Positions 37,824 to 46,565 of a stretch of DNA of 64,000 bases are shown here, piece by piece (position 1 is the stretch's first letter; every line of letters begins with the position of its first letter). The DNA lies in the NCBI RefSeq assembly GCF_000330725.2, contig NZ_AMZY02000006.1, positions 124,001 to 188,000 on the forward strand. Direction: 5' to 3'. A program made the position numbers and the translations under genes. Source of the DNA: Mariniradius saccharolyticus AK6. Lineage in GTDB: Bacteria; Bacteroidota; Bacteroidia; Cytophagales; Cyclobacteriaceae. Below the pieces are notes generated by a model. It was not told where the DNA came from. It was given only the letters and a program-made list of their open reading frames with translations, and made no database searches.

Positions 37824-38603
37824 TTACTTTTTGTAGGGAATATGCTTGAGGATGTGTTCGGCGGCCGCTATCAACTCCTCTTCCCTGGTATCCTTGTCGA
37901 TTTCGACCCAAGGCGCAAAATCAGTACTTGTCTTTTCAAACATCGCGGCTTTGTGCTGCATGTATTTTTTGAAAATCTTCGGGGACGCGGAAGTCCACCG
38001 CTCAGCCTTCCACCTGTGAAGCGGAGACTTGGTCAGCTCTTCAAACCGATCTTCCTGTTCGTCGGGACTTACCGTAAAGTAAAACTTGAGCAAAATGATA
38101 CCGGAATCGACGAGCATTTTGTCGAAATTATTCACCTGTTCCATAAACCGCTCATACTCCTCCTGCGTGCATAGCCCACCAATCGGCTCAAAAAGGGCCC
38201 GATTGTACCAACTCCGATCCCAAAAAACCATTTCACCTGCCCTTGGCAGTTTTTCGATGAACTTCCTGAAGTAGTAATCATCCTTTACCTCACCGTCCTT
38301 CTTGGGAAGGTTTACCTCTATGCGGAAGTGACGTGGGTTGTTGTGGGAAAGGATCTTCCGGATAATCGTACTTTTCTCGGAAGAGTCCCCGCCGTGGAAA
38401 AGCACCAAAACCCGCTTGTTGTTGGCAATGACCCAAAGCTGCAACTTGACCAGTTCCTCTTGTATCGCCCGAAACTTCAATTCATGGCGGGCGTTTTTGA
38501 GCACTTTCTCCAACTTGATTTTTTTGTTGGCAAGGAGGTGTTTGAGACCAATTTTGGAATTCAACACCTCCATATCCTCGGCCGTAAGCGCTATTTTGCT
38601 CAT
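37824..38603 (-). CDS. PPK2-family polyphosphate kinase paralogue with altered Walker A
   Basis: 259 residues, PPK2 fold. Walker A is 'GGDSSEKST' (residues 71-79) where active PPK2 proteins read G-x-D-x-A-G-K-G: the Gly before the Lys is Glu76. The Walker B region 'MVFWDRSWYNRALFEPIGG' is conserved, and the lid 'RFEELTKSPLHRWK' is changed from the basic form of its neighbour. PPK2 enzymes transfer phosphate between polyphosphate and nucleotides. This copy may be altered in specificity, or regulatory. Its start overlaps the upstream PPK2 gene's stop by 4 bp (ATGA). Confidence 0.85.
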   Translation of the reverse strand: MSKIALTAEDMEVLNSKIGLKHLLANKKIKLEKVLKNARHELKFRAIQEELVKLQLWVIANNKRVLVLFHGGDSSEKSTIIRKILSHNNPRHFRIEVNLPKKDGEVKDDYYFRKFIEKLPRAGEMVFWDRSWYNRALFEPIGGLCTQEEYERFMEQVNNFDKMLVDSGIILLKFYFTVSPDEQEDRFEELTKSPLHRWKAERWTSASPKIFKKYMQHKAAMFEKTSTDFAPWVEIDKDTREEELIAAAEHILKHIPYKK

Positions 38604-39445
38604 AAATCAAATTTTTCGTTTTTCCTGTAATACTTGAAGACAACGTTTGGGTCAAACTTCAGACTGACTTTTGTCTTTCCTTTGCCCGGATACTTGAACC
38701 GCGAAAGGACATAGCGAAGGCTTTCCAATCGGGCTTCCTCTTTGTTGTTGGTGTCCACGATTACCCAAGGGCTGAAACTGGTGTGTGTTTCCAGAAACAT
38801 CGCCTCCTTGTAGTCCGTGAAGTGATCCCAAAGTTCCTGACCCTTGAGATCAACCGGACTGAACTTCCATTCCTTCAGCGGATTTCCCTTACGCGCATCG
38901 AAGCGCTTCTGCTGCTCCTCCCGGGTGATATCAAACCAAAACTTGATCACGGTGATGCCATCTTCATAGAGCATGTGCTCGAAGTTGGTGACTTGCCGCA
39001 TGAATATCTCGTACTGTTTGTCATTGCAAAAACCCATTACTGGCTCCACGACTGCCCGATTGTACCAGCTTCTATCGAAGAACTTGATTTGGCCGGGATT
39101 GGGAAGTACCTCGATGTACCGCTGAAAATACCACTGTCCTTTCTCGATCTCGGTGGGCTTGGAGAGTGCTACCACTCCACTGGCGTTGGGGTTGAGGTGC
39201 TCGACGAAGCGCTTGATCGAACCGCCCTTGCCTGCAGCATCACGGCCCTCGAAAAGGACGGCGACCCGGAGTTTTTTCTTGGCGATGTATTCGGTGAGCA
39301 GTGCGAGCTCTGTCTGCAAGAGAAGAAGCTCCTCCTCGTACTTGGCACGTTTGAGGGGCTTTTTGACATCTACGCCGATCTCCTTGGCCAGTTCGACCAA
39401 TTGCTTTCGGGTTTTTATGCCTACTAATTGTTCTGCTAAAAACAT
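38600..39445 (-). CDS. PPK2-family polyphosphate kinase (canonical)
   Basis: 281 residues. Walker A 'FEGRDAAGKGGSIKRF' (about 65-80), Walker B 'KFFDRSWYNRAVVEPVMGFC', and lid 'RFDARKGNPLKEWKFSPVD' with its basic residues all match class I PPK2. It catalyses polyphosphate-driven phosphorylation of nucleoside diphosphates (or monophosphates) in the cytoplasm. First gene of a two-gene operon with the divergent paralogue. The single-domain architecture cannot decide ADP versus AMP or GDP as acceptor. Confidence 0.93.
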   Translation of the reverse strand: MFLAEQLVGIKTRKQLVELAKEIGVDVKKPLKRAKYEEELLLLQTELALLTEYIAKKKLRVAVLFEGRDAAGKGGSIKRFVEHLNPNASGVVALSKPTEIEKGQWYFQRYIEVLPNPGQIKFFDRSWYNRAVVEPVMGFCNDKQYEIFMRQVTNFEHMLYEDGITVIKFWFDITREEQQKRFDARKGNPLKEWKFSPVDLKGQELWDHFTDYKEAMFLETHTSFSPWVIVDTNNKEEARLESLRYVLSRFKYPGKGKTKVSLKFDPNVVFKYYRKNEKFDL

Positions 39446-39590
39446 GGATTGTGCTGTTTTTCGATTTCAATAAAAGGTAATGATTTGCCGTCAGTTAACA
39501 AAGGTTTTCTTCTTTTTCGGCGATTTGCAGCCGCCTCGGTCACTTGAAATACCCTTTTCCTAACACGGGCTGCTATGATTTTGGCTTTTG

Positions 39591-41765
39591 TTATTTGATG
39601 ACGATCCAAGTGTAGCCGTCGGCCGGAATTTCGATCCTGAGCCTAAGCTCCTGCCGCTCGTTGAGGGGAAAACCTTGGAACCCCTTATCCTCAATACTGA
39701 CCTCGGCTTGATTTTTTAGACCCGAATAGTATAGTGGGATCACCATATCCTTGGACATCGGTTCCTTTGTAGGGTTGAAGAGCATGACGAGAGCCTTTTC
39801 CCTGCCTTGGGGATCCACGTGCATCCAACCGTCCCAATCCCTTCCGTCTGCACGGCGGAGTCGGATGATGTCGGCATTGAGGATATCACGGTACTTCTTG
39901 TACCAATCGATCACCGAAATGACCATGGCTTTGGTTTCCTCGGTATCATACAATCTCGGTCCCCGGTAGCAAGCTTGTACACCTGCTCCATAGTATTGCA
40001 TCATCAGCTGCTTGTAGTCATCCAAATGCTCGCTCAGCGGCTCCAATACCGCTTCTGGCCCTCCACCGTGGTAGGCTGTCAAAGGCACGAATCCCCAACC
40101 CATCGAAGGCGTCTTTTCCCAGGTACCGTCATGGATGTTTTGCCTATTCAAGATTTTTTGTCGCTCTCTCGGTAGGGAAAAATTCACCTCCCGATAGCCC
40201 AAAGCAATCTTGTGTGTCCCATCCAAAAAGTACCAATCCGGCGCATTGATATAGATTCCCCGTGCATTCATCCATTGGTAAAGTCCCTTTTGGAGATTGA
40301 TCTGTACCCACTGCGAATCGTGCAGACCCTTGTGACCGGGATGTGAAGTCGAGGCACAGACATCGCCGGGATAGGGTCCGTCGTTTTCGAAAATATCAAA
40401 ACCTGTGTTTTCGAAGAAAAACTTCAACTTGCCCAAATACTCCAAGCCCCATTGACTGGCCATACAGGGTGCATTTCCAAAAAAAGCTCCTCCTGGCCTG
40501 AGCGTGAGCGGACTGATGACGTCATGCTCGTCGCTGATTTTCCTCGAACTGAAAAGGGAATAACCCCCGATTTTGATCCCTTTTTGATGGGCATAATCTG
40601 CCAGGCCTTTCCAGCGTGCAATATTTTCCGGAGAAATATCCTCCATGTTGATATGGCTTCCAAAGCTCAGTATCAAGGCTTCATATCCTGTGGCTACACA
40701 TTGGTCGATGGCCGTCCTAACCTCAGCGTCGTTTTTGCTCACCAAATGCATGAAAATGGGATTCTGCAAAGTCCAAGGAGCCAAAGCCCGGTACATTTTC
40801 CTCCTCGCCAAACCATTCCGCTCCCGGTCATAACTGTCCAAAACCAATTCATAAGTACGGATAGACTGGAAATTTTGTCCAGGCTTTAGGTCAATTCCAA
40901 TTCCTCTTTCGGGGTAGACTTCGAGGATACTTGGTGTCCGCAATTCGTAATTGACCTGGGAAGTGTAGCTCGAATCCGGCTTCCAATGCGTGGCCTGACT
41001 GCTGAGTTCGGCATGCATGGCGTTGTTGAAGGCGAAGTTGTTTTCGATATACAGTTGGTGCGGCTTCTTCATCTTCTCCGTGCTGCCGACCACAGCGGAT
41101 TCTTCCTCCACGATTCCAAGAATTTCATTGACCACTTGGTTGATGCGGATGCTTTCGTTTCCAGTATTTTCGAGGGTGAGGTATTTGCCCATGAGCGGAA
41201 TGTCATCGAAGAGCTCATAGTGGACTTTCAATAGGAGGTCTTCGAAATCCGGATGGGTATAGGAAAAACTCACTTTCTTGCCTGTGGCATCCTTTTTATG
41301 GCCTGTCCAGAAAACTGTTTTGGTAGGAAAATGTGGGATAATCTCACCGATTTCGTAGGACTGGTATTGGAAATCTTCAGGAGAGGATTTCATGTTGTCC
41401 AACCATTCTTTGCGAAAATATCCCCGCTCCTCTTGACCGCTGAGCCCTCCAATGCGGTAAGTTTTCCAATTGAGGATAATCCGGGCCTCTGGCATGACGG
41501 CCCGAAGCATTTGCTCGCCAGTCATCAAGTTCGTGAAATCGAAACATGCCAGATTGGGTGTCAAAACAAAACTCCTGCGGATCAGGCCGTTGTCCAAATG
41601 GATTTCCTTGGCCTCCAAAACGGTGATTTCCGCCCTTCTACTTTTGCCGTCCACCAACCAATCGGCGTTGTGGGTTTGTGCCCCTACAGACCCACAGACC
41701 CAAAAAATGACGATCGTAAAGACTATTCCAAACGGTGAAAAGGGCGATGGGGTCGAAGTGTGCAT
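39591..41765 (-). CDS. secreted glycoside hydrolase, GH-D/GH36-like
   Basis: 724 residues. The signal peptide ends 'GSVGAQ'. The N-terminal about 320 residues form a beta-sandwich-like domain ('IILNWKTYRIGGLSG', 'YELFDDIPLMGKYLTLENTG'), then a TIM-barrel region with 'EALILSFGSHINMEDIS', 'KGIKIGGYSLFSSRKISDEH', 'FFENTGFDIFENDGPYPGDVC' (split here by eye into shorter motifs) and 'YYGAGVQACYRGPRLYDTEE', and a C-terminal beta domain. This resembles clan GH-D alpha-galactosidase relatives, but the family number is uncertain. Acidic residues in 'DIFENDG' are candidate catalytic positions. Likely periplasmic or surface glycan hydrolase. Transcribed on its own. Confidence 0.75.
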   Translation of the reverse strand: MHTSTPSPFSPFGIVFTIVIFWVCGSVGAQTHNADWLVDGKSRRAEITVLEAKEIHLDNGLIRRSFVLTPNLACFDFTNLMTGEQMLRAVMPEARIILNWKTYRIGGLSGQEERGYFRKEWLDNMKSSPEDFQYQSYEIGEIIPHFPTKTVFWTGHKKDATGKKVSFSYTHPDFEDLLLKVHYELFDDIPLMGKYLTLENTGNESIRINQVVNEILGIVEEESAVVGSTEKMKKPHQLYIENNFAFNNAMHAELSSQATHWKPDSSYTSQVNYELRTPSILEVYPERGIGIDLKPGQNFQSIRTYELVLDSYDRERNGLARRKMYRALAPWTLQNPIFMHLVSKNDAEVRTAIDQCVATGYEALILSFGSHINMEDISPENIARWKGLADYAHQKGIKIGGYSLFSSRKISDEHDVISPLTLRPGGAFFGNAPCMASQWGLEYLGKLKFFFENTGFDIFENDGPYPGDVCASTSHPGHKGLHDSQWVQINLQKGLYQWMNARGIYINAPDWYFLDGTHKIALGYREVNFSLPRERQKILNRQNIHDGTWEKTPSMGWGFVPLTAYHGGGPEAVLEPLSEHLDDYKQLMMQYYGAGVQACYRGPRLYDTEETKAMVISVIDWYKKYRDILNADIIRLRRADGRDWDGWMHVDPQGREKALVMLFNPTKEPMSKDMVIPLYYSGLKNQAEVSIEDKGFQGFPLNERQELRLRIEIPADGYTWIVIK

Positions 41766-41940
41766 GGAGAAGGCAGATGTTTTGCTGTCTACAATTTATA
41801 AAAATGCACGGAAAAGGCATTGTAGGACAAAAGATCAAATCCCCGAAATCTGGCATCGGGTGATGATGCCGGGCTCGGAAAGCGAAGAAGTTATCGGCGG
41901 CACATCGGAAATCCAGACCAATGCGAATAAGTTGGATAAC

Positions 41941-42417
41941 CTAAAAAAGGGACTCAAGCGTCTCAACCAAGGCCTTGGAATCCATGTATTGGTTGACGCG
42001 TTTTTTCACCACAAAATTCTGGTCCAATAAGAGCATCAGTGGCGGTGCAAATGCGTTGTTTTGCCCATTGAACAAAATGGCCAAGTCATGCAAGGGTATT
42101 CTGCTGGTCTTTAGCTGGCGGTTGGAAAATACCTGCCCATCAAAAACCACATCTCCGTCGAACTCCGCATCAAATTTGACCGCGTACAAGTCATTGGATA
42201 GTGATTCAGTAACCGTTGGTTTGGTAAACACCTCCTTTTCCATTTTGCGGCAATACGTACACCAATCGGTGTGAAAATAAAGAAACACGGGCTTTGGGTT
42301 GACACGTAAGGAGTCTTCCAACTGCTCAAACGTCAACCAAAAGTCCGAGTTTGATTCCTGAGCGGGGCAATTCCCGCTCAGGAAAAGTACTATTACTAGG
42401 GCAACAATTGATTTCAT
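41941..42417 (-). CDS. secreted thioredoxin-like protein
   Basis: 158 residues. The signal peptide ends 'NCPAQES'. The thioredoxin-fold redox motif is W-C-T-Y-C (residues 52-56) in 'LYFHTDWCTYCRKME', with the late 'FAPPLMLLL' holding the cis-Pro. It probably reduces or forms disulfides in the periplasm. Its ATG overlaps the TonB-receptor stop (ATGA), so it is translationally coupled to the receptor, whose plug contains a CxxC (C159/C162). The thioredoxin may keep that pair reduced. Confidence 0.88.
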   Translation of the reverse strand: MKSIVALVIVLFLSGNCPAQESNSDFWLTFEQLEDSLRVNPKPVFLYFHTDWCTYCRKMEKEVFTKPTVTESLSNDLYAVKFDAEFDGDVVFDGQVFSNRQLKTSRIPLHDLAILFNGQNNAFAPPLMLLLDQNFVVKKRVNQYMDSKALVETLESLF

Positions 42418-44780
42418 CGGTGGAAGTGGCCAATCTTGATACCCATGAAGAAGGTCCTGGGTCTCAATGGCCCATAGATAAAGCCTGCATCTCGGGTCGG
42501 TCCTGTATCAAACTCGCGCTGATAGCTGTCAAACATGTTTTGCAAGCCGCCGCTGAATTCCACGTTGAACTTACCTTTGGTCTCGACACGGTAAGCAAGT
42601 CGCAGGTTTACGTCGTAAAAGGCGGGCGTATTGACCAACTCGATAAACTCCACGTCATTGACAATCAGGGGTACGACCATGGACCCGGTGTACAAACCTG
42701 TCAAGTCCAAAGAAAGCTTCTTGTTGGGAGTCCAGCTACCGCCAAGGAAACCGTAGGTATTTGGCGTACGGATAAATTCCGAGACGGTGATTTGGGGAAA
42801 TTCCGTCGTTCCTTCTTCAGGTTCGAAGAGCACCTCGTCTTCATTGTAAAGGGCACGTTGGATGGTTCCCCCGGCTTGGAAGGAGAAAAACCGCGAGGGC
42901 GAGAAATTATACTCAAGGTTGAATCCTGATACGGTCGCCCCGCTTCCGTTGCGCTTTTCTTCCAAAAATGCGCCGTTTCCCTGCTGCCCAATGCTAACAC
43001 GTTGGAATTGGTTGTTGAGGCGGGTGTAGAAGCCTTCAATCAAGAAGTTACTTTGGACAATACCCGTGTTTTTACCAAAATTCAGCGAAGCCGTGAATGC
43101 GTCGGAGGTTTCCATTTGCAAGTCCTCCGCAAGGATGACAAACTTTTGCTCCCCACTTACAGAAGAAATGTGTAGATCTTCGTCAAAGGCCTGCGGTGCC
43201 CTGAAGCCCCTCGCGTAGCCGCCTCGAAGCTGGGCTCCCGGCATCAGGTCATAAAGAAGTGTAAATCGGGGACTCAGCACGCCGTTGTTGAAATCAACCG
43301 AGCGACTGATATCGCCTAGTTCGTAGACACCGTCCACCGTGACGATGTCGTAGCGTGTACCCATGAAGAGCGTCAATTTATCCGCTGCTTTCCACTCAAA
43401 CTGACCATAGAATCCGAGCGTGTTTACCTGTTGGTCGATCAATTTTTCATAACCTGTGATCTCGTCCTGTACCGAGTTGCCTTGGTACTCGATCCCGCCG
43501 ACGAATACATTTCTTCCTTTGAAATTGTGGGTAAACTGGCTCCCCAATACGCCAGCCAAATCATTGGTCAAGCCATAGGCACTGGCTGCCGCCACACTGT
43601 CCGCCAAGGTACGCCCACCTCCAAGGCCTCCGTAGAAACTCCGCCTCACGCCCGAAAGCAAACTTCCGTAGGTGGATACCTTTGTCCTTCGATCCTTGCT
43701 GAACTGATCATAGGTCAATCCCACATTCAGGATGTTGTGGTCGAGCTGCTCAGCGATATCGGTCATATGCGGCGGCAGGGATAGCTGATCACCACCCCGG
43801 CGAAACTCATCGATGGCGTTGAGATCGAGGGTAATCTTACTTAGCTCGGTCGGTTTGTAAAATGCCTTCGCACCAAATGTCAGGTTATTCAACTGCACAA
43901 TTTCCGTAAATCCATCCCCATCAGCATCGAAACCTCCCCGGTCTCTTTTCATTCCATAAAATGTCACCCCACTCTTCAGGTCCTCGCTCACGACCGATCC
44001 ATTGAAGCTGAGGGTATTGTCAGGAACATCTCCTCGCATCAGTCCAAAGTTGGAGCCAATTTGCCAAGTGTTTTCCACTGGTTCCTTGGTGATGATATTC
44101 ACTGTGCCGGCGATCGCATTGGAGCCAAAAAGCGCGGAACCCCCACTCCTGACTACTTCAACGCGTTCGATCATATTGGCGGGAATCATTTCCAAGCCAT
44201 AGACACCCGTCAGCGAGCTGAAGATCGGCCTGCTGTTGACCAAAATCTGGGAGTATGGTCCGTCCAAGCCGTTCATCCGCAATTGGGTAAAACCACAGTT
44301 CTGGCAGTTATTTTCTACCCTGATTCCCGGCTGGAAGCTCAAGCCCTCCACCATCGATACTGATTGGGTGGCGTTGAGGATTTTGGAACCGACCACTGAG
44401 ACGAGGTTCGGCGCATCCTCCCTGTTGAGCTCGTAGCGGCTGCTGCTGACTACGACCTCGTTCAATCCAATCCTGTCTTCATTGATTTGTTGGGCAAACT
44501 CGGTGGTTTTATCTTCCTCGACCTTTACATCGAATACAGAAGTAGCATAACCTACCGCCCGCACCTGGAGTTTGTATCTGCCGACAGGCACATTCGGAAT
44601 ATTGAATTTGCCATCAAAATCCGATACGGCACCGAGATTTGTACCTTGGACCAATACCGTCGCCTGCACCAGAGGGCCGTCCACACTAGTCAAACTGCCT
44701 TGTATAGATCCCATTTGTTGGCCCATCAGCGGGTTGACAATCAGGAAAAGTATATGTATCAATAGTATGCTCTTTTTCAT
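42414..44780 (-). CDS. TonB-dependent receptor with CxxC in the plug
   Basis: 788 residues. The signal peptide ends 'NPLMGQQ'. A carboxypeptidase-regulatory-like domain (about 24-100, 'LQATVLVQGTNLGAVSDFDG'-like) precedes the plug ('LNEVVVSSSRYELNREDAP', 'SALFGSNAIAGTVNIITKEP') and a 22-strand barrel ending 'PRTFFMGIKIGHFHR'. The plug carries 'NNCQNCGFTQLRMNG' with C159 and C162, a variant common to a receptor subgroup of Bacteroidota suspected in metal or haem uptake. It has no SusD partner. Located between a His-rich membrane protein (upstream) and a thioredoxin (downstream). A substrate ion such as zinc or copper is an inference. Confidence 0.92.
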   Translation of the reverse strand: MKKSILLIHILFLIVNPLMGQQMGSIQGSLTSVDGPLVQATVLVQGTNLGAVSDFDGKFNIPNVPVGRYKLQVRAVGYATSVFDVKVEEDKTTEFAQQINEDRIGLNEVVVSSSRYELNREDAPNLVSVVGSKILNATQSVSMVEGLSFQPGIRVENNCQNCGFTQLRMNGLDGPYSQILVNSRPIFSSLTGVYGLEMIPANMIERVEVVRSGGSALFGSNAIAGTVNIITKEPVENTWQIGSNFGLMRGDVPDNTLSFNGSVVSEDLKSGVTFYGMKRDRGGFDADGDGFTEIVQLNNLTFGAKAFYKPTELSKITLDLNAIDEFRRGGDQLSLPPHMTDIAEQLDHNILNVGLTYDQFSKDRRTKVSTYGSLLSGVRRSFYGGLGGGRTLADSVAAASAYGLTNDLAGVLGSQFTHNFKGRNVFVGGIEYQGNSVQDEITGYEKLIDQQVNTLGFYGQFEWKAADKLTLFMGTRYDIVTVDGVYELGDISRSVDFNNGVLSPRFTLLYDLMPGAQLRGGYARGFRAPQAFDEDLHISSVSGEQKFVILAEDLQMETSDAFTASLNFGKNTGIVQSNFLIEGFYTRLNNQFQRVSIGQQGNGAFLEEKRNGSGATVSGFNLEYNFSPSRFFSFQAGGTIQRALYNEDEVLFEPEEGTTEFPQITVSEFIRTPNTYGFLGGSWTPNKKLSLDLTGLYTGSMVVPLIVNDVEFIELVNTPAFYDVNLRLAYRVETKGKFNVEFSGGLQNMFDSYQREFDTGPTRDAGFIYGPLRPRTFFMGIKIGHFHR

Positions 44781-44940
44781 GTTTTCAAGGGTTTAATAAA
44801 AAAGGATAAATACACCCGAATGAGGATCAAGTGAATGTAAAACACAGACACACGATCCCGCGGATTCGGGGTTAACAGATCTCACTTTGGATTAGAATCG
44901 GGACGCGGAAGTCATTGATTGATTCCACGAAGCATAAAAG

Positions 44941-45315
44941 TCAAGAAAAAGAAGGTGGGCCCCGAATGTGCCAAGCTGAACAGGAATTGTCTTCGTATTT
45001 GAAAAGAATCGAGGCGATTGCATCATTTGATTCCGCATGGAACGGACTCAATACGAATTCAAAAAATTCCAATTCCAGCCTGGGGGTATTGGAAATCAAA
45101 TCGTAGAGTTCCAGTTCTTCCTTGCTATGGGAACCATCGTCTTGGCCACTGGGACTTTCGGAATTGAACTCGTAAGGGTGGGCGTGTACGGCGACCAAAT
45201 GTCCATTGTACCAGTGCGAGTGAAAAAAGATGATTTTGTTGAAAAGCAAAAGCAAGTGCACCAGCATGAACATGCCGAAGCCAACCCGCCTGATTTTTTG
45301 AAAAATGCTCTCCAA
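44941..45315 (-). CDS. small His-rich membrane protein, candidate metal-handling partner
   Basis: 124 residues from TTG 45315; ATG 45273 (110 residues) is an equally good start. A hydrophobic helix ('MFMLVHLLLLFNKIIFF') is followed by 'HSHWYNGHLVAVHAHPYEF', rich in His, then an acidic stretch with another His, 'GSHSKEELELYDLIS'. The 'HSH..YNGH....HAHP' pattern recurs in Bacteroidota proteins beside TonB receptors, and I expect it to bind a metal ion. No defined family. Separated from the receptor by 160 bp, same strand. A Fur-family-like inverted repeat lies about 140 bp upstream. Confidence 0.75.
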   Translation of the reverse strand: MESIFQKIRRVGFGMFMLVHLLLLFNKIIFFHSHWYNGHLVAVHAHPYEFNSESPSGQDDGSHSKEELELYDLISNTPRLELEFFEFVLSPFHAESNDAIASILFKYEDNSCSAWHIRGPPSFS

Positions 45316-45452
45316 CTCCGAAACAGTTTTGACTCAGTAACTTGAAATGCCCGCTTTTGTTTTCAATCCCACAGAAAACAAATCAACTTCAGACCGTTGA
45401 TTTGACTCCCACTGCCAAAAGGATTGGCAATCAGCGCAGCAAATATTGCAAA

Positions 45453-45471
45453 AGTGAAACAAAGTTGCAAT
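45453..45471. promoter_or_regulatory. Fur-family-like inverted repeat upstream of the His-rich/TonB genes
   Basis: AGTGAAAC-AAA-GTTGCAAT is an imperfect 8-3-8 inverted repeat (6 of 8 pairs). A second word ATTGCAA at 45445-45451 also pairs with TTGCAAT at 45465-45471. Fur/Zur-type regulators bind AT-rich inverted repeats of this size. The specific regulator is an inference. Confidence 0.4.
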
Positions 45472-45535
45472 CTGATCAAAAATCCTTCACCCTTGCCCTG
45501 GGGGGACATAGCACGAACCGCAAGTTACTTTCAAC

Positions 45536-45973
45536 TCAAACGCCGTACTTCAAGACCAAGGCCAATTGACCGGCATGGTAAGCGGTATGCGTGGTGATTC
45601 TGCCGAGTGCTTCGGCCTTGGTCTTTTTTCCAAATTCCTTGGTTTCGATGATTGACTCCCAATCGGATTGGTTTTCAATCGCCTTTTGAAGTTGGATACC
45701 TGCTTCCTGTACCAGGGCGATCAAGGAATCCAAATCGGTCCATTCTCCCGTATCTCTTCCGGCTTTGAGTGTTTGTGCATCTACTTTCACTTCCAAATTC
45801 CCGAATACATTCTTGGCAAAAAGCAGCTCCACCTCAGCCACATGGCGAATGAGGAAACCCGCCGAATTGGGGCTGCCGCCGAGTTTTTTTGGGAGGTCTT
45901 CAGGCTTGATGTTGGCCAGCTGATTGGTGAATCGGGTACGCCCTTCTTTCCAGAGTTCTACAAGTTGTCTCAT
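45536..45973 (-). CDS. DinB-family protein
   Basis: 145 residues from ATG 45973 ('MRQLVELWKEGRTRF'). The open frame continues far upstream across the arsR promoter, but that part lacks any family pattern and overlaps arsR. It is a four-helix DinB/DUF1572-type protein with metal-binding His positions: 'AGFLIRHVAEVELLF', 'ITTHTAYHAGQLALVL'. Members are metal-dependent thiol transferases or DNA-damage-linked proteins. Divergent from arsR. Confidence 0.87.
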   Translation of the reverse strand: MRQLVELWKEGRTRFTNQLANIKPEDLPKKLGGSPNSAGFLIRHVAEVELLFAKNVFGNLEVKVDAQTLKAGRDTGEWTDLDSLIALVQEAGIQLQKAIENQSDWESIIETKEFGKKTKAEALGRITTHTAYHAGQLALVLKYGV

Positions 45974-46027
45974 ATCCGAATTTACAAAATCTGCCGGAAT
46001 AATTTGGTCGGAAAAATATTCATCGTA

Positions 46028-46039
46028 ATATTGCAATAT
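46028..46039. promoter_or_regulatory. palindrome in the dinB-arsR intergenic region
   Basis: ATATTGCAATAT, perfect 12-bp palindrome, about 140 bp before arsR and 55 bp before the DinB gene. Candidate site of ArsR or another dimeric regulator. Confidence 0.35.
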
Positions 46040-46102
46040 ATTTAAATGGTACTCACTGCGTGAGAAAATAAAAACCAGCATGCAGGGAAAATTCAGATGG
46101 AG

Positions 46103-46114
46103 CCAAATATTTGG
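46103..46114. promoter_or_regulatory. palindrome upstream of arsR
   Basis: CCAAATATTTGG, perfect 12-bp palindrome, about 65 bp before the arsR start. Position and symmetry suit an ArsR-family operator controlling its own operon. Confidence 0.4.
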
Positions 46115-46177
46115 TTTGATGAAGATATCCCAACCAATTTCAAAATAGTCTAATCTCTCGCCTCTAAAGTCTGCAAA

Positions 46178-46510
46178 ATGGGTGTCACAAAAACAGATCT
46201 CTTCACCGAACAGCAAAACGAACTGGCCAAAGTCTCCAAGGTACTGGGACATCCTGCCAGAATCGCAATCCTCCAACACCTGATCCAAGCAAATTCCTGC
46301 ATCAATGGGGATTTGGTACAGGAGATTGGGCTGGCACAGGCGACCATTTCGCAGCACCTGCGCGAACTCAAGGAAATCGGAATCATCAAAGGCAGTATTG
46401 AAGGAGTCTCTGTCAACTATTGCATCGATCCGATCCGTTGGGCCGAGGTCCAAAACCTTTTCCAAGGATTGTTTGAGGGCTTTCCGAAGGTCCCGGGCTG
46501 CTGTAGATGA
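46178..46510 (+). CDS. ArsR-family transcriptional regulator
   Basis: 110 residues. Winged HTH: 'KVSKVLGHPARIAILQHLIQ', recognition helix 'GLAQATISQHLRELKEIGII', wing 'KGSIEGVSVNYCID'. Cys residues lie at 'NSCING', 'VNYCID' and a C-terminal 'PGCCR', which could bind As(III), although the classic alpha-3 CxC pair is absent. It heads the arsenic operon and should repress it until arsenite binds. Confidence 0.93.
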   Translation: MGVTKTDLFTEQQNELAKVSKVLGHPARIAILQHLIQANSCINGDLVQEIGLAQATISQHLRELKEIGIIKGSIEGVSVNYCIDPIRWAEVQNLFQGLFEGFPKVPGCCR

Positions 46511-46565
46511 AGAAACAAGATCCAAGACATAAGATATAAGAATTAAGAATCAGGAGACGAGAGCG
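46510..46565. repeat. degenerate heptanucleotide tandem repeats
   Basis: Eight consecutive 7-mers: AAGAAAC, AAGATCC, AAGACAT, AAGATAT, AAGAATT, AAGAATC, AGGAGAC, GAGAGCG. A second array in opposite orientation lies at 46642-46676 (TCTTGAA, TCTCAAG, TTTAGCG, TCTCAAA, TCTAAAA). Both lie between arsR and the next gene. Confidence 0.75.

Noticed and set aside
45974-46525. Upstream extension of the DinB frame through the arsR region
   Set aside because: The extension overlaps arsR on the other strand, has no family pattern, and the DinB fold begins at ATG 45973.
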